The notes under the pieces were generated by a model, which was not told the origin of the DNA, ran no database searches, and was given only the letters and a program-made list of their open reading frames with translations. From contig CM074759.1 in NCBI GenBank assembly GCA_037355855.1, forward strand, positions 1,240,001-1,304,000: a stretch of 64,000 bases of DNA, in the 5' to 3' direction. Numbering within the stretch: position 1 is the stretch's first letter; the number at the start of each line of letters is the position of its first letter. The position numbers and the translations under genes are program-made. The DNA is from Pseudo-nitzschia pungens. Lineage: Eukaryota > Bacillariophyta > Bacillariophyceae > Bacillariales > Bacillariaceae. Below, piece by piece: positions 53,211 through 62,501 of the stretch.

Positions 53211-53305
53211 CAGCTGAGGGAAAAATCATTATTCCCGCAGCCACCAATTTTGAACAAAAAACAAAATTGGTGGCTGCGGGAATAATGATTTTTTTCCCTC
53301 AGCTG
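53211..53305. repeat. Long hairpin B (fold-back element)
   Basis: Arms of about 43 bp (53211-53252 and 53262-53305) with the loop AACAAAAAA. The arms run CAGCTGAGGGAAAAATCATT, then ATTCCCGCAGCCACCAATTT. They pair perfectly apart from a length difference in an A/T run. The inner half matches hairpin A; the outer half differs. Confidence 0.93.
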
Positions 53306-54192
53306 CAGGAGTTTTTTTATTTTTAGGGAGAAACGGGAGTTCTTGAAGGAAAATTCGTTGCAATTGGGAATTTATTAAGTAGCGACATGTGAATGGGGGT
53401 GCAATAGTGATTTTTAAGAGCAACTCTTTTATTTTTGTTCCCGAAATATTTGTACTTCTTTCGTGAAAAATAATAAATTCCCGCAGACTCACTACGAAGT
53501 ACAGTACGAATAGTAGTAATATACGAAGTAATACAGTACGTAAGTTACTTAAGGTTACCTGTACTTCGTATTATGATCTGCTATCAATCAATCAAAAGTA
53601 AAATAATAGTATCGACCAATAGGATCAATGATAACGATAGGAATTTTTTAATCCAATGAGTCCTCACTAGTAAAAAAGCATGCCCAGAATCGGCCATACG
53701 GGTCACAGAAGATTTTTCGGGCGCGACTTGATAAGGTTACGGTAAGTTAGCGGCAACTTAATCTTACGTAAGATTACTCCTGCTGATTTTGATTTGATTC
53801 ATTGTTTACCGGTACGGTAGGACGATTAACCTTATTCTACGTGGTAATTACCGCCATTGCATCGCTGTACGGTATTACTGAATTTATCATGCGGACGGTA
53901 AGGTTAATTACCGTACCGGTACAGTAATGAAAAAAAATTGACATGGAAAAATCTAAGACCTAAACCTCTTTCTCAAAACGAAAACAAGACCAAACCATTT
54001 TTAGAAACAAAAGCTTCCGTACCGTATGCTGAGTAATCTTACCGTATCATGTACCCGAAACGGTTCACATCAGCATGTTTTTCTGTGCGACTCATGAAAA
54101 TAATAGTTTTGTTTAGAAATCATGGTTGGAAACGATGAATTTGATGCTGCATCCCATTGATAGAGTTGATTGTAGATCAACCAAGAAAATGG
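53306..54192. other. Intergenic, no gene seen
   Basis: AT-rich DNA with many GTAAGGTTAC and ACCGTACGG words (53510-53560, 53730-53930, 54015-54050). A possible upstream exon for the following gene could lie near 54122-54180. Confidence 0.45.
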
Positions 54193-56796
54193 ATGGTATT
54201 CAAACTACAATACAAACTACTTTACGAAGCCAATTGCAATGATCCTTACTTCACAATTGAAGAGAAATATAAGACGATGATCAGTCTGATCCCTCGACTT
54301 GTCCTTGACGAAGAAGAAGTCTCGAAAATCATCCACGAAGTCACAGAGGATCATTGCAACAGCACTACTAGAAACAACGAAACGCATAGAGATATAAACA
54401 AGAACGGTGGAAACAACGAGGATCGTACCTCGGATGGAATCGAGGATGACAATGCTTCGTCGGTATTGCAACAAATATCTCTTCCTGGATTTATTGCGGA
54501 CCCAAAGAAGCTTAAGGACAAACTCCAGCAAATCATATTGGATCTGCCAGATAATTTACGCACGGCTCCAAATGTGATTAAGGAAGCGGCACTGGAACTG
54601 CCAACACATGCAAGCGAATTTGCGGGAAACATACCTTCGACACTAGCGGAACTTCCCACAACTATCATCACGTGGACTTCAAATGGCCAAAATGTGATCA
54701 CAACTACTGTCAACATCATCAAAGACTTACCGCATCGAGCTACATTTCAATGGCGATATCTCATCGGAGTATTGACGGTTATGATTCTCTGCCCACTACT
54801 CGGTGAAGTAGTATTCTTGTTCCCGATGAATGCGGTCGATGATGGCCCAGATGAAAATCGGGTTTTCATTTATGGTATCATGACACTCTACCAGCTCTTC
54901 ATGATACTTCCATGGATAAAAACCTGCAACTACGCAATGCCTCAAATCGATATTCCAATGCGTGCAACATTGTTGGCATTGTCTGTTGGCCTGATCATCG
55001 CCAAATCGATCGACATCATACTAACGAAAGGAATTTTTACCGATCAACCAGTATATCCGATTCCGTTTTCGATTCTTGTGACTGGAACGATGGGTACGCT
55101 TCCAGCTGTTCCCATTCTCTATTTCATGACTCCCGAAAAAGACCGAAAGAAGGGAAACTTCAGTCTCATGTTTTCTCTGCTAATTGCGTACTGGCTCGCT
55201 CTCCTACTGGTGATCGGGTGGGCTATCGGTATACAACGACTTCAGGGGAATCCACTCCAGTACATAGTGTTGTTCTCCTACGCCGTTTTGCGATTCGTTT
55301 CCAAGGTCCTAGTGTGTGCAAATATTTCAACGCGTCTCCAACCCAAAAGGCATATTCAGCTGAACCTAGTGGTGGATATTCTCTTCACAAGGGTTCAAGT
55401 TGCTACATGGCCATTCATCGACAGCCCGCTTACTTTGATGGCCCTCTTTGCCAGCGAATCATCTGTAATTTTATGGCGATACTATAATGGCGTGGACCGC
55501 CTCCAACTCTGGTGGAACGCAATGCTGACTGCGGCAAGCCTCGAAGATAGCAAAGGCAAGGAGGAAATCAAGCTTCCGAAGCGTCAACAAATAAGGGACA
55601 TTACAGAAGCCTGCGTCACAGCCTCGAATCAATACATCATCAACATGTGCTTGAGCGAAGATAAACATGACGTGATACGTAGTTTGACATCCTGTACAAC
55701 GTCGCCAATACCTGAAGAGTCGACGAATCTCGATTCTTCCTCGGTAACATCCAACGTTATCGAAGACAATCATTACAAAATTGATTTCGTTGGCAACGAA
55801 GCAACAATTGTCGAACTATCTGATCTTTCTTCTGGGAGCACAAGAGACGGAGACATGATAATTGAATCATCTACTTCGGGGAATAGTGCCATAATGATTT
55901 TCGAGGACTACGACAGTGACGACGACTCCTTCTTTGGAGCAGTAGGGGTTTCCGGCTCAGTCAGCATTATGCGACCAACAAGAGAATGCAGTCACCGTAC
56001 CATAACCTGCCCGCGCGATGCAATTTCTATTGTTTCGGATGATGACAACGGAGATGAGCGAGGATATGGGAACCACTTTGCTTCTGTGGACAACCAGGAC
56101 GAAAGCATTGATAACATACTTATGGAAATGGGAACCAAAAGGAATGGACTGGATAGTATCACGAGATTGCACGAAGAAAATCACACTTCAAACGACAACA
56201 TCGACATCGAAGACGGCAATTCCGCCGAGGTCATCGATGTCGAACTCGATTATCAATCCACGTCCTCGGTGCATTTTTCGAGCCGATCAGCAGCAACTAT
56301 TTCACTAGAAAGAAGTGCTACAAAATCTAGAGAAACTTGGGAACAGCGGGATCTCTATCACATGGTAGACTCGACAGGGTCTCTGTGTGTCAGCATTATT
56401 GTTCGCATGAATCAGCAACTTATTTTCATCGCGGTCCGGAACCTTCCGAGCTCCCAACATCTTAACCAGTCTTTCAAGATCAGCGACGAACGCTGGAGGG
56501 AAGCCCAGACTTACGGGAGTATCTTTATCCTCCTTATGCTCGGACTGGTGATTGGGATCAATTTCAGCACTGTGTTTTTCAGCAAAAAACAGGGTCTGGA
56601 AGGGAAAAAGCTTTCGTTGGGTCGGGTACTCTCTTATCTATTCAAAGAAAACTTTTGGTTCTTTTTCTTTTGGCTGATATCGACTGGGGCCCTCGTGAGT
56701 TCGGCCATGGTGAACCACTTTGGGGCAGACTTCACTATGAATTTCGAGTATCTAGACTGCCTGGAGGCAATAGAATGGCCAGGGTGTCCTCCCTAG
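54193..56796 (+). CDS. Large multipass membrane protein, unknown
   Basis: 867 aa from the first in-frame ATG (54193). The open frame continues 12 codons upstream without a Met, and a TTGTAG at 54169-54174 could be a 3' splice site, so an upstream exon may be missing. The N-terminal 185 residues are soluble and acidic, with repeated amphipathic LPTTIITW and LPDNLRTAP motifs. About seven hydrophobic helices follow (YLIGVLTVMILCPLLGEVVF, TLLALSVGLIIAKSIDIIL, FSLLIAYWLALLLVIGWAIG and others). A long, Asp/Ser-rich, presumably cytosolic region comes next (about residues 480-740), then two more helices near the C-terminus (SIFILLMLGLVIGINFSTVFF, FWFFFFWLISTGALVSSAMV). I do not recognise the family; the layout suggests a channel, transporter or scaffold, but nothing decides. 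Confidence 0.78.
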   Translation: MVFKLQYKLLYEANCNDPYFTIEEKYKTMISLIPRLVLDEEEVSKIIHEVTEDHCNSTTRNNETHRDINKNGGNNEDRTSDGIEDDNASSVLQQISLPGFIADPKKLKDKLQQIILDLPDNLRTAPNVIKEAALELPTHASEFAGNIPSTLAELPTTIITWTSNGQNVITTTVNIIKDLPHRATFQWRYLIGVLTVMILCPLLGEVVFLFPMNAVDDGPDENRVFIYGIMTLYQLFMILPWIKTCNYAMPQIDIPMRATLLALSVGLIIAKSIDIILTKGIFTDQPVYPIPFSILVTGTMGTLPAVPILYFMTPEKDRKKGNFSLMFSLLIAYWLALLLVIGWAIGIQRLQGNPLQYIVLFSYAVLRFVSKVLVCANISTRLQPKRHIQLNLVVDILFTRVQVATWPFIDSPLTLMALFASESSVILWRYYNGVDRLQLWWNAMLTAASLEDSKGKEEIKLPKRQQIRDITEACVTASNQYIINMCLSEDKHDVIRSLTSCTTSPIPEESTNLDSSSVTSNVIEDNHYKIDFVGNEATIVELSDLSSGSTRDGDMIIESSTSGNSAIMIFEDYDSDDDSFFGAVGVSGSVSIMRPTRECSHRTITCPRDAISIVSDDDNGDERGYGNHFASVDNQDESIDNILMEMGTKRNGLDSITRLHEENHTSNDNIDIEDGNSAEVIDVELDYQSTSSVHFSSRSAATISLERSATKSRETWEQRDLYHMVDSTGSLCVSIIVRMNQQLIFIAVRNLPSSQHLNQSFKISDERWREAQTYGSIFILLMLGLVIGINFSTVFFSKKQGLEGKKLSLGRVLSYLFKENFWFFFFWLISTGALVSSAMVNHFGADFTMNFEYLDCLEAIEWPGCPP

Positions 56797-57657
56797 ATAG
56801 CCTGTGGGAGCAAGACAATCTGTGATTGGTTTCGAGAACGCATAGTGACCACAAGCGAAGAAGGACATTCCGCACTTTGCTTATTATAACCAATTCAAAT
56901 ATACACAACAATGTAATACTAGCATAATCTGAACGGGGGATCATACTTTTTCTGAAAGAGTTTAGCAAAAATTGAGAATGGATGCCTGTAGAGTGGAACC
57001 AATATATTTTCTCAACCTCATGAGTTCATGATGTTCCCTGTTTTCGTTCGAAGATTCGTCGATGTTGTTTCGGTCGCCCTCGATTTCAGACAATGATATT
57101 CGTCACACCCCTTCATATTCGAACTAGGATGTGTGATGAGGTAATTTTGTCGTCCGGTGTGAAAACTAGATACTTTTATTCAAAATAGAGGTAGACAATT
57201 CGATAAAAAGTAATAATGACCCATCTAACATTGCATTTGATCTACTATTGTACAATTCGAAGAATAACCCATCTTTCCCGTTGCGATCCCGCTTGTTTCT
57301 TGAATGAACATGTGGTACAGAATAAGTTGTGGAGTTTAAGTTGCGAATCGGGATGATTGGAATGAAAAAGTGTATATGGTTGTTTCGCCACCATCGCAGT
57401 AGTTGTTTGTGAAATTTTGAAAGTCTTCGGAAAAATAATGGTTTGTCCTTTGGAGGCAGTGTTCTCGCTCAATCTCGTTTGTTTTGTCTGACGAAACGGA
57501 GTACCGATTGCAACGAGGATGCATTCGGTTCCTGAGCGCAACTACTGTGCGATTTGATCTCATCGTTTAGCTCCGTTAGAATCAGAGCAAGTGTGGCTTG
57601 GCGTCTTCATCTTCCGACAGATATGCTCATCGAATCTCTGCCGTCACGACCCTACGT
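56797..57657. other. Intergenic, no gene seen
   Basis: Between convergent genes, so it should hold both 3' UTRs. No repeats or RNA gene recognised. Confidence 0.45.
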
Positions 57658-58140
57658 TCATTGAAAATCTTCGTCGACCGGAATGATGTCCGAGACAATT
57701 CCTTGCTTGATGAGGCCTTCGTTGTAAACTTCGGCGACTTCAAAGGCAAATAATCCAACGCTCGCGATCCCGTTTTGGTGTGCTGTCATCATCGTCTGGT
57801 AGGCCATCATCTCTCCCATGCCTGTGATCTGAACTAGCGAACGGGCTACGTGTTCTCTTGTGTTGTCTCCATCGTTGTAGATGCGAACCTCCCAAGTTTC
57901 TCCACCCTCTCGGTATCGTTGCTTGGCTGGAGAGGCGCTCTTCTTTGTTGCAGGACGATCGAGGACTGCTGGTCCGGCACGTTCAACTGTACCAGCTGCC
58001 ATCTTCAGAGCGACAGGGCTGCTTGCACTACACCTGGATGAGGCGGTCAAGGCCTGTGCAGGTTGCAACGCCAGAGCGTATGTGGAAGCAACAGAAAAAA
58101 ACAGGGAGAGAAGAGAAAAGAGTTTCATGATCGAAAACAT
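57658..58140 (-). CDS. clpS: ClpS-like N-degron adaptor, predicted plastid-targeted
   Basis: 160 aa from ATG 58140 (a second Met, residue 5, is also possible). Residues 5-25 are a signal peptide (LFSLLSLFFSVASTYALA), followed by a Ser/Ala-rich, Asp/Glu-poor stretch to about residue 70. That is the bipartite pattern of secondary-plastid proteins, although the residue after the predicted cut is Leu rather than Phe. The ClpS domain covers about residues 80-158: WEVRIYNDGDNTREHVARSL, then MGEMMAYQTMMTAHQNGIASVGLFAFEVAEVYNEGL and an acidic end. ClpS hands substrates with N-degrons to the Clp protease; the normally conserved Asn-Asp pair of the substrate pocket is present. Single exon. Confidence 0.85.
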   Translation of the reverse strand: MFSIMKLFSLLSLFFSVASTYALALQPAQALTASSRCSASSPVALKMAAGTVERAGPAVLDRPATKKSASPAKQRYREGGETWEVRIYNDGDNTREHVARSLVQITGMGEMMAYQTMMTAHQNGIASVGLFAFEVAEVYNEGLIKQGIVSDIIPVDEDFQ

Positions 58141-60268
58141 GTTTCTTCGGAATTTCTTTGAAATGTTCGCGGTTAGTGATTGTGAGTACTACGAGGTATT
58201 GTAACACAGAATCTATTGGATTGTGTATTGCCGTTAGACTGTATTGGAGCGAAGTGGCTTCGGAGGGAGGTAAGATTGAGCTTACTTGTACGATCTCTTT
58301 GTTATTGCAGACGAGAGCTTACGCAAACAAACGTGATGATGTACGTGAATTAACGAGAGAATTAAGCGTGGAAATTGTACCGGCAGAAGAAATTCACTGG
58401 TTGACACGCGAAGAACAAGTTGTCTGTGTAAGTAAAAAGGGCGGGACAGGACGTAAATATTTACCGTGTTGGGCTTCGACGAGATCGGGTTGCGTTTTCG
58501 GGGAGAAACGATTGTATTTGCAGTGTTATGAAAAAGTGAGAAGTTGGAAGTTGGTGAAAAAAAAGTAAAAAATCGATCTTAGTTTTGGATTTTCTTGGCG
58601 ATCCTTTCCGAAAGAGTCGTTTATTTTGGCGCCAAACCACGTTATGGTTACATAGTGGATTAACGTACAAACTGTAGAAGTCGCTTTAGAATACTTACAC
58701 TATCGCCAAAAAGAAGCTGTTTCAGCCTTCGAAGGAGTGTCAAACAAATTACAAAACATCGCCAAATCAACGTAAAAAAGGGGTGAGCTATTTTTTTCGC
58801 AATGACAATGCAGAACGAAGATACTTTCTTTGCTGCTGCAAACCTCCAAACTTCAACAACACCTCATCAGCGAATGAAAATGCAACGTTTTTGGTCCGTT
58901 TAATCTAGTACTCTTTGTACTTTCTTTCATGACTGGATGAATTTTTCAATCACTCGTGCTGAACACATCATCATTTTCCACATCACTTTTTTCCGAACGT
59001 GTAACAAAAACAACGATGATGTATCACCAATATCATTAGGCCTTTTTGATAAAGCAATTGAGTCAGTCAGCACAAAATTCTCCACGAAGACTTTCTTAAG
59101 CAAAGAAATCAAAGAACATACAATAGAACGTGTCTTCTATTCGCCATGGAACACAATGATGACTTCATCATGTTCCTTGATGACAACTTTGAAACATCAT
59201 GTCGCCAAGGGACGTACTTCTTCTGTGCCGGTATGTTCGTCAGAACGAGATACTAAGTTACGGTAAGGTATTGCTGACTTCTTACTCCGAAGCATTATTA
59301 TTTTTCAGATCCCTTTTGAGAGTTTGGTACGGTAGAGACGATTACCGTACCTGGTACCGTAAAAACCTTACTGTAAATTACAAACGGTAAGCATTACTAC
59401 TACGGTACTAAAAACGAACAACGGACCCATGTTACAAAAAATAATAACCTTACTGAGCATCTTCCTGCAAGGTAAGATTACCAAAAGTAAATACATACGG
59501 TACGTCAACCCGTGCATACGGTGTTTTAGAAAGCGTGGCGAAGTTAGTGAAAGGATCTACTATCTTTGAGTTGCTTCCTCATCAGACAAAAGTTTTAAAA
59601 AGAGTTCCAAAAATAAACGTGTAAAATGGTGGAAAGATTTAAATTGCGATACCGCTTGGTTCGAGTAAGAACCGTACCGTAAAAAGCTTGTTGATCCCAC
59701 TTTCACCAACAGCAAATTGAGCTTCTGAACACGAGACACAACTGGATCCATGAAAAAATCGAGTTGGATCTTTGGATCCTTGAGTCGTGCATCATCAAAG
59801 TGGCGCAAGCCAACTGCGTGACAGTAACTTAACTGGTAGGTAAACCTTACGAATACCAACACCGTAAGGTTACGAGTAGATCATTCTCGAAGCGAACTCG
59901 TTATCCACCTAATATATCTACTCGTACAGTAAGTACTAGTGGATACTGAATACCCACCGGTAGTACTATTCGACAAATCAGTGACAACCAAACCGGTATT
60001 TTGCATACTTCCTAACTCAACGTGGTATCTGTAACAAACGGTAATTTGACCAACCGATCATTGCAGCAAGGCATCTCCATTCGCATTGAGAAGACAACGA
60101 AGCAGAAACAGAGAGTCGAGTGAATTACTTCATGTAGCAACTCCTATTAGAGTCCATGGCAACCATAGAATGGACGTCTTGTAGTTGTTGGGGTTGCTAC
60201 TCGATTGGACAATACAGTACATAATACATTACTAGTAGCGTTTGTGTTATTGCTCGTTGAAAATGCAT
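58141..60268. other. Intergenic, no gene seen
   Basis: About 2.1 kb. An open frame at 58158-58568 has no recognisable features. GTAAGGTTAC/ACCGTAC words cluster at 59255-59480 and 59650-59960. No RNA gene recognised. Confidence 0.45.
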
Positions 60269-61739
60269 TTATGCAAGAGTATCAGCGACGAACTGCTTGA
60301 TGGCATCAGGACTGCGGTCTTCCGATTCGTACTTGACAACGGATCCGTCAGCCTTGATGACATTGACAGTAGGGAACGATTCGGTGTTCAAGTTGGCAGA
60401 AACGAATTCACGTTCTTCGTCTCCACGGAACTTGTAGACAGGAATGTCAGAGCCTTCGGCGAAAGCGGCGAAGTCGTCTTCCATCTTTTGGCAGAATTGG
60501 CACCAAGGAGCGTAAACGGCAATGACAGAGGCCTCTCCAGCCTTGGTGACTTCCAAAGCAGCGTCGGTAGATTCGATGGCCTTGACGGCTCCTTCTTCCC
60601 ACAAATCGCGGTCCCAAGTCTTCTCGGCTCCGCTAACGTGGATTCCTATTGTGGGGAGAGAAATTGGTAAGAGAGAGATATTGGAAAAATAAATGAAATA
60701 TCCGATGAGAAACCGTCGTTTGACAATAAATCATTCCTTTTGTCGGCACCCCACGCAAGTCTAATATTCAAAATATTCAATCAGCACGACAAATATTCAA
60801 ACGACATAGGAATTCTTGGCACTTACCGCACTCGGTCTTGGTGGATCCATCGGCGTTGGCAAGTCCGACGAAACGTCCCTTCCGTTCGGAAGCATAGTCG
60901 AGCCATTGGGTCTTGTCTCCCTCGAACTTGAAGTCCTTGAAGAAAACAGATCCATCTTCGGGGATAGGGATGGTATCCTTGGCATCACCAATGGATGGGT
61001 ATCCCTTGGCGTGGAGAGGGTGGTGGGGAACTTCGTACTTGGCAATGTAGTCGAAGCAATCTTCGAGAGTCCAGTAGGCCAAAGGATTGCACTTGGCAAG
61101 TCCTCCTCCAATAGGGGCGTTCTCGAAAAGATCGATCCAGGCACGTTCGAATCCTTGCCATCTGGTACGTCCGTTGATCATGCAGTCAGTCTCAAGAGTC
61201 TTGAGTCCACGTTGGAAGGGTTCGACCTTGCAGACACGGTCGTACTCTTCAATGTTCTCCTTCCACAAATCGGCACCGTAACGCTTGTCGTAGGCAGCCT
61301 TGTCTCCGACAGGGATTCCTTCGGCGCAGAAAACTTCGGCCTTGAACCCGTAGAAGTCTTCGATTTCCTTGAGGAATTCCATGGTTTCAGGGAACAAGTG
61401 GAAGGTATCGACAACCATGATTTTGCACTTGGAGCTATCCTTGAGGTATCCCATTCGGTGGAGCAAGTGTGTGATGACAACATCTCCGGCAATCATGGCA
61501 TTGGGGAAGACGGCGTTCCCATAGTTCTCGCAAGAAATTTTGAGGGCGTACATGGCCTGTTCCTCCAAGTGCTTCAATCGCATTTCCTTGGATTCGGCAA
61601 TGAATTGTTCCTGGTCGAACTGTTCGGCGGCAACAGGAACGACGCTGTTGCGGACAGCAGCAGGTCTGTTGGCCGGGGCAAACGCCGCAGCGAAGTTGGC
61701 GCAGTACAAGGCCGTAGCGGTGAAAAGGGCAAACTTCAT
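60269..61739 (-). CDS. APR: Plastid APS/PAPS reductase with thioredoxin-like domain (APR-B type), two exons
   Basis: Exon 1 is 61739-60827 and exon 2 is 60645-60269. The 181-bp intron begins GTAAGT and ends CAATAG, and the join restores the family motif ECGIH. The product is 429 aa. Residues 1-20 are a signal peptide, and AAAFAP (about 18-23) is the classic diatom plastid motif. The reductase domain (about 45-300) has VVDTFHLFPET and the substrate-loop segment ending ECGIH with its catalytic Cys. The paired cysteines that hold the 4Fe-4S cluster in plant APS reductases are absent: the site reads RVCKVEPFQRGLK, as in the cluster-free APR-B and PAPS reductases. The C-terminal domain (about 320-429) is thioredoxin-like with YAPWCQFCQ. 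It reduces activated sulfate to sulfite for Cys synthesis; whether APS or PAPS is the substrate cannot be told by eye. Confidence 0.94.
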
Positions 61740-62501
61740 GGTTACAGTCGAATTGTTTTGTCAACCAATTTATTTTATGGCATTGCTCTGTAAAACTAAA
61801 GATCGTTTTGTCGGATGCTAAAGTTTTTTCGTCGTAGGTGGTGTATTTTCGTCCAAAGACACACAGACACAGGCCAAATGCGGGAGGATGGATCAAAAGA
61901 TTCTGCGGCTGTCAATTGAAGATTTCGTGCATACGAAAGTCGCGGCCGCTGTCAACGATGGACAAAGAACACTGCAAGAGGTCTGGATTTGAATTCAATT
62001 TAGCGCGCATAATGAATTCTTGCGCATACGTCTTCCTCTACTAGTGATTGATTATTTGATTCGTGACTGATTGATAGAAGTACTGTCGTAAATCGAGTTT
62101 TACTTGTAATCTTACTTGTACCACGTAAGGTTAAGGTTACTATAAGATTACGGTACGGTGTTTGAGATCGGACGCATCGAAAGCAGGGCGCTTCAAAACC
62201 CACCGGTCTGCGATAATAGTCATTTTCATCAGTTCAACATAACTCTATTTCCCCATTCATACCGGTACCGCTATCATGTTAACCTGATGTACGGGGGTAA
62301 GTTATGTGTTGAGTGTAATCGTAATGTGCTGTAAATTTGAAATGAAACCTTTGTGCCACTAAGCTAGTTGTATTCGCCATCGCGAAACAAAAATAATATT
62401 CTTTCACGAAAACTTTTGGGGATCTTCATTTTTCTCGTTCCCAGTCATTACAAAACAGAACAGCTATTATTCATCGGAATAAAAAGCAAGCAAGCCGAGA
62501 A
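61740..62501. other. Divergent promoter region
   Basis: 762 bp between the starts of the APS/PAPS reductase (-) and the acyl-CoA-binding/aminotransferase gene (+). Contains GTAAGGTTAAGGTTAC near 62127 and GTACCACGTAAGG. No gene seen. Confidence 0.45.

Noticed and set aside
58158..58568. 136-codon open frame upstream of ClpS
   Set aside because: No recognisable features, and the region overlaps the presumed ClpS promoter; kept as intergenic.
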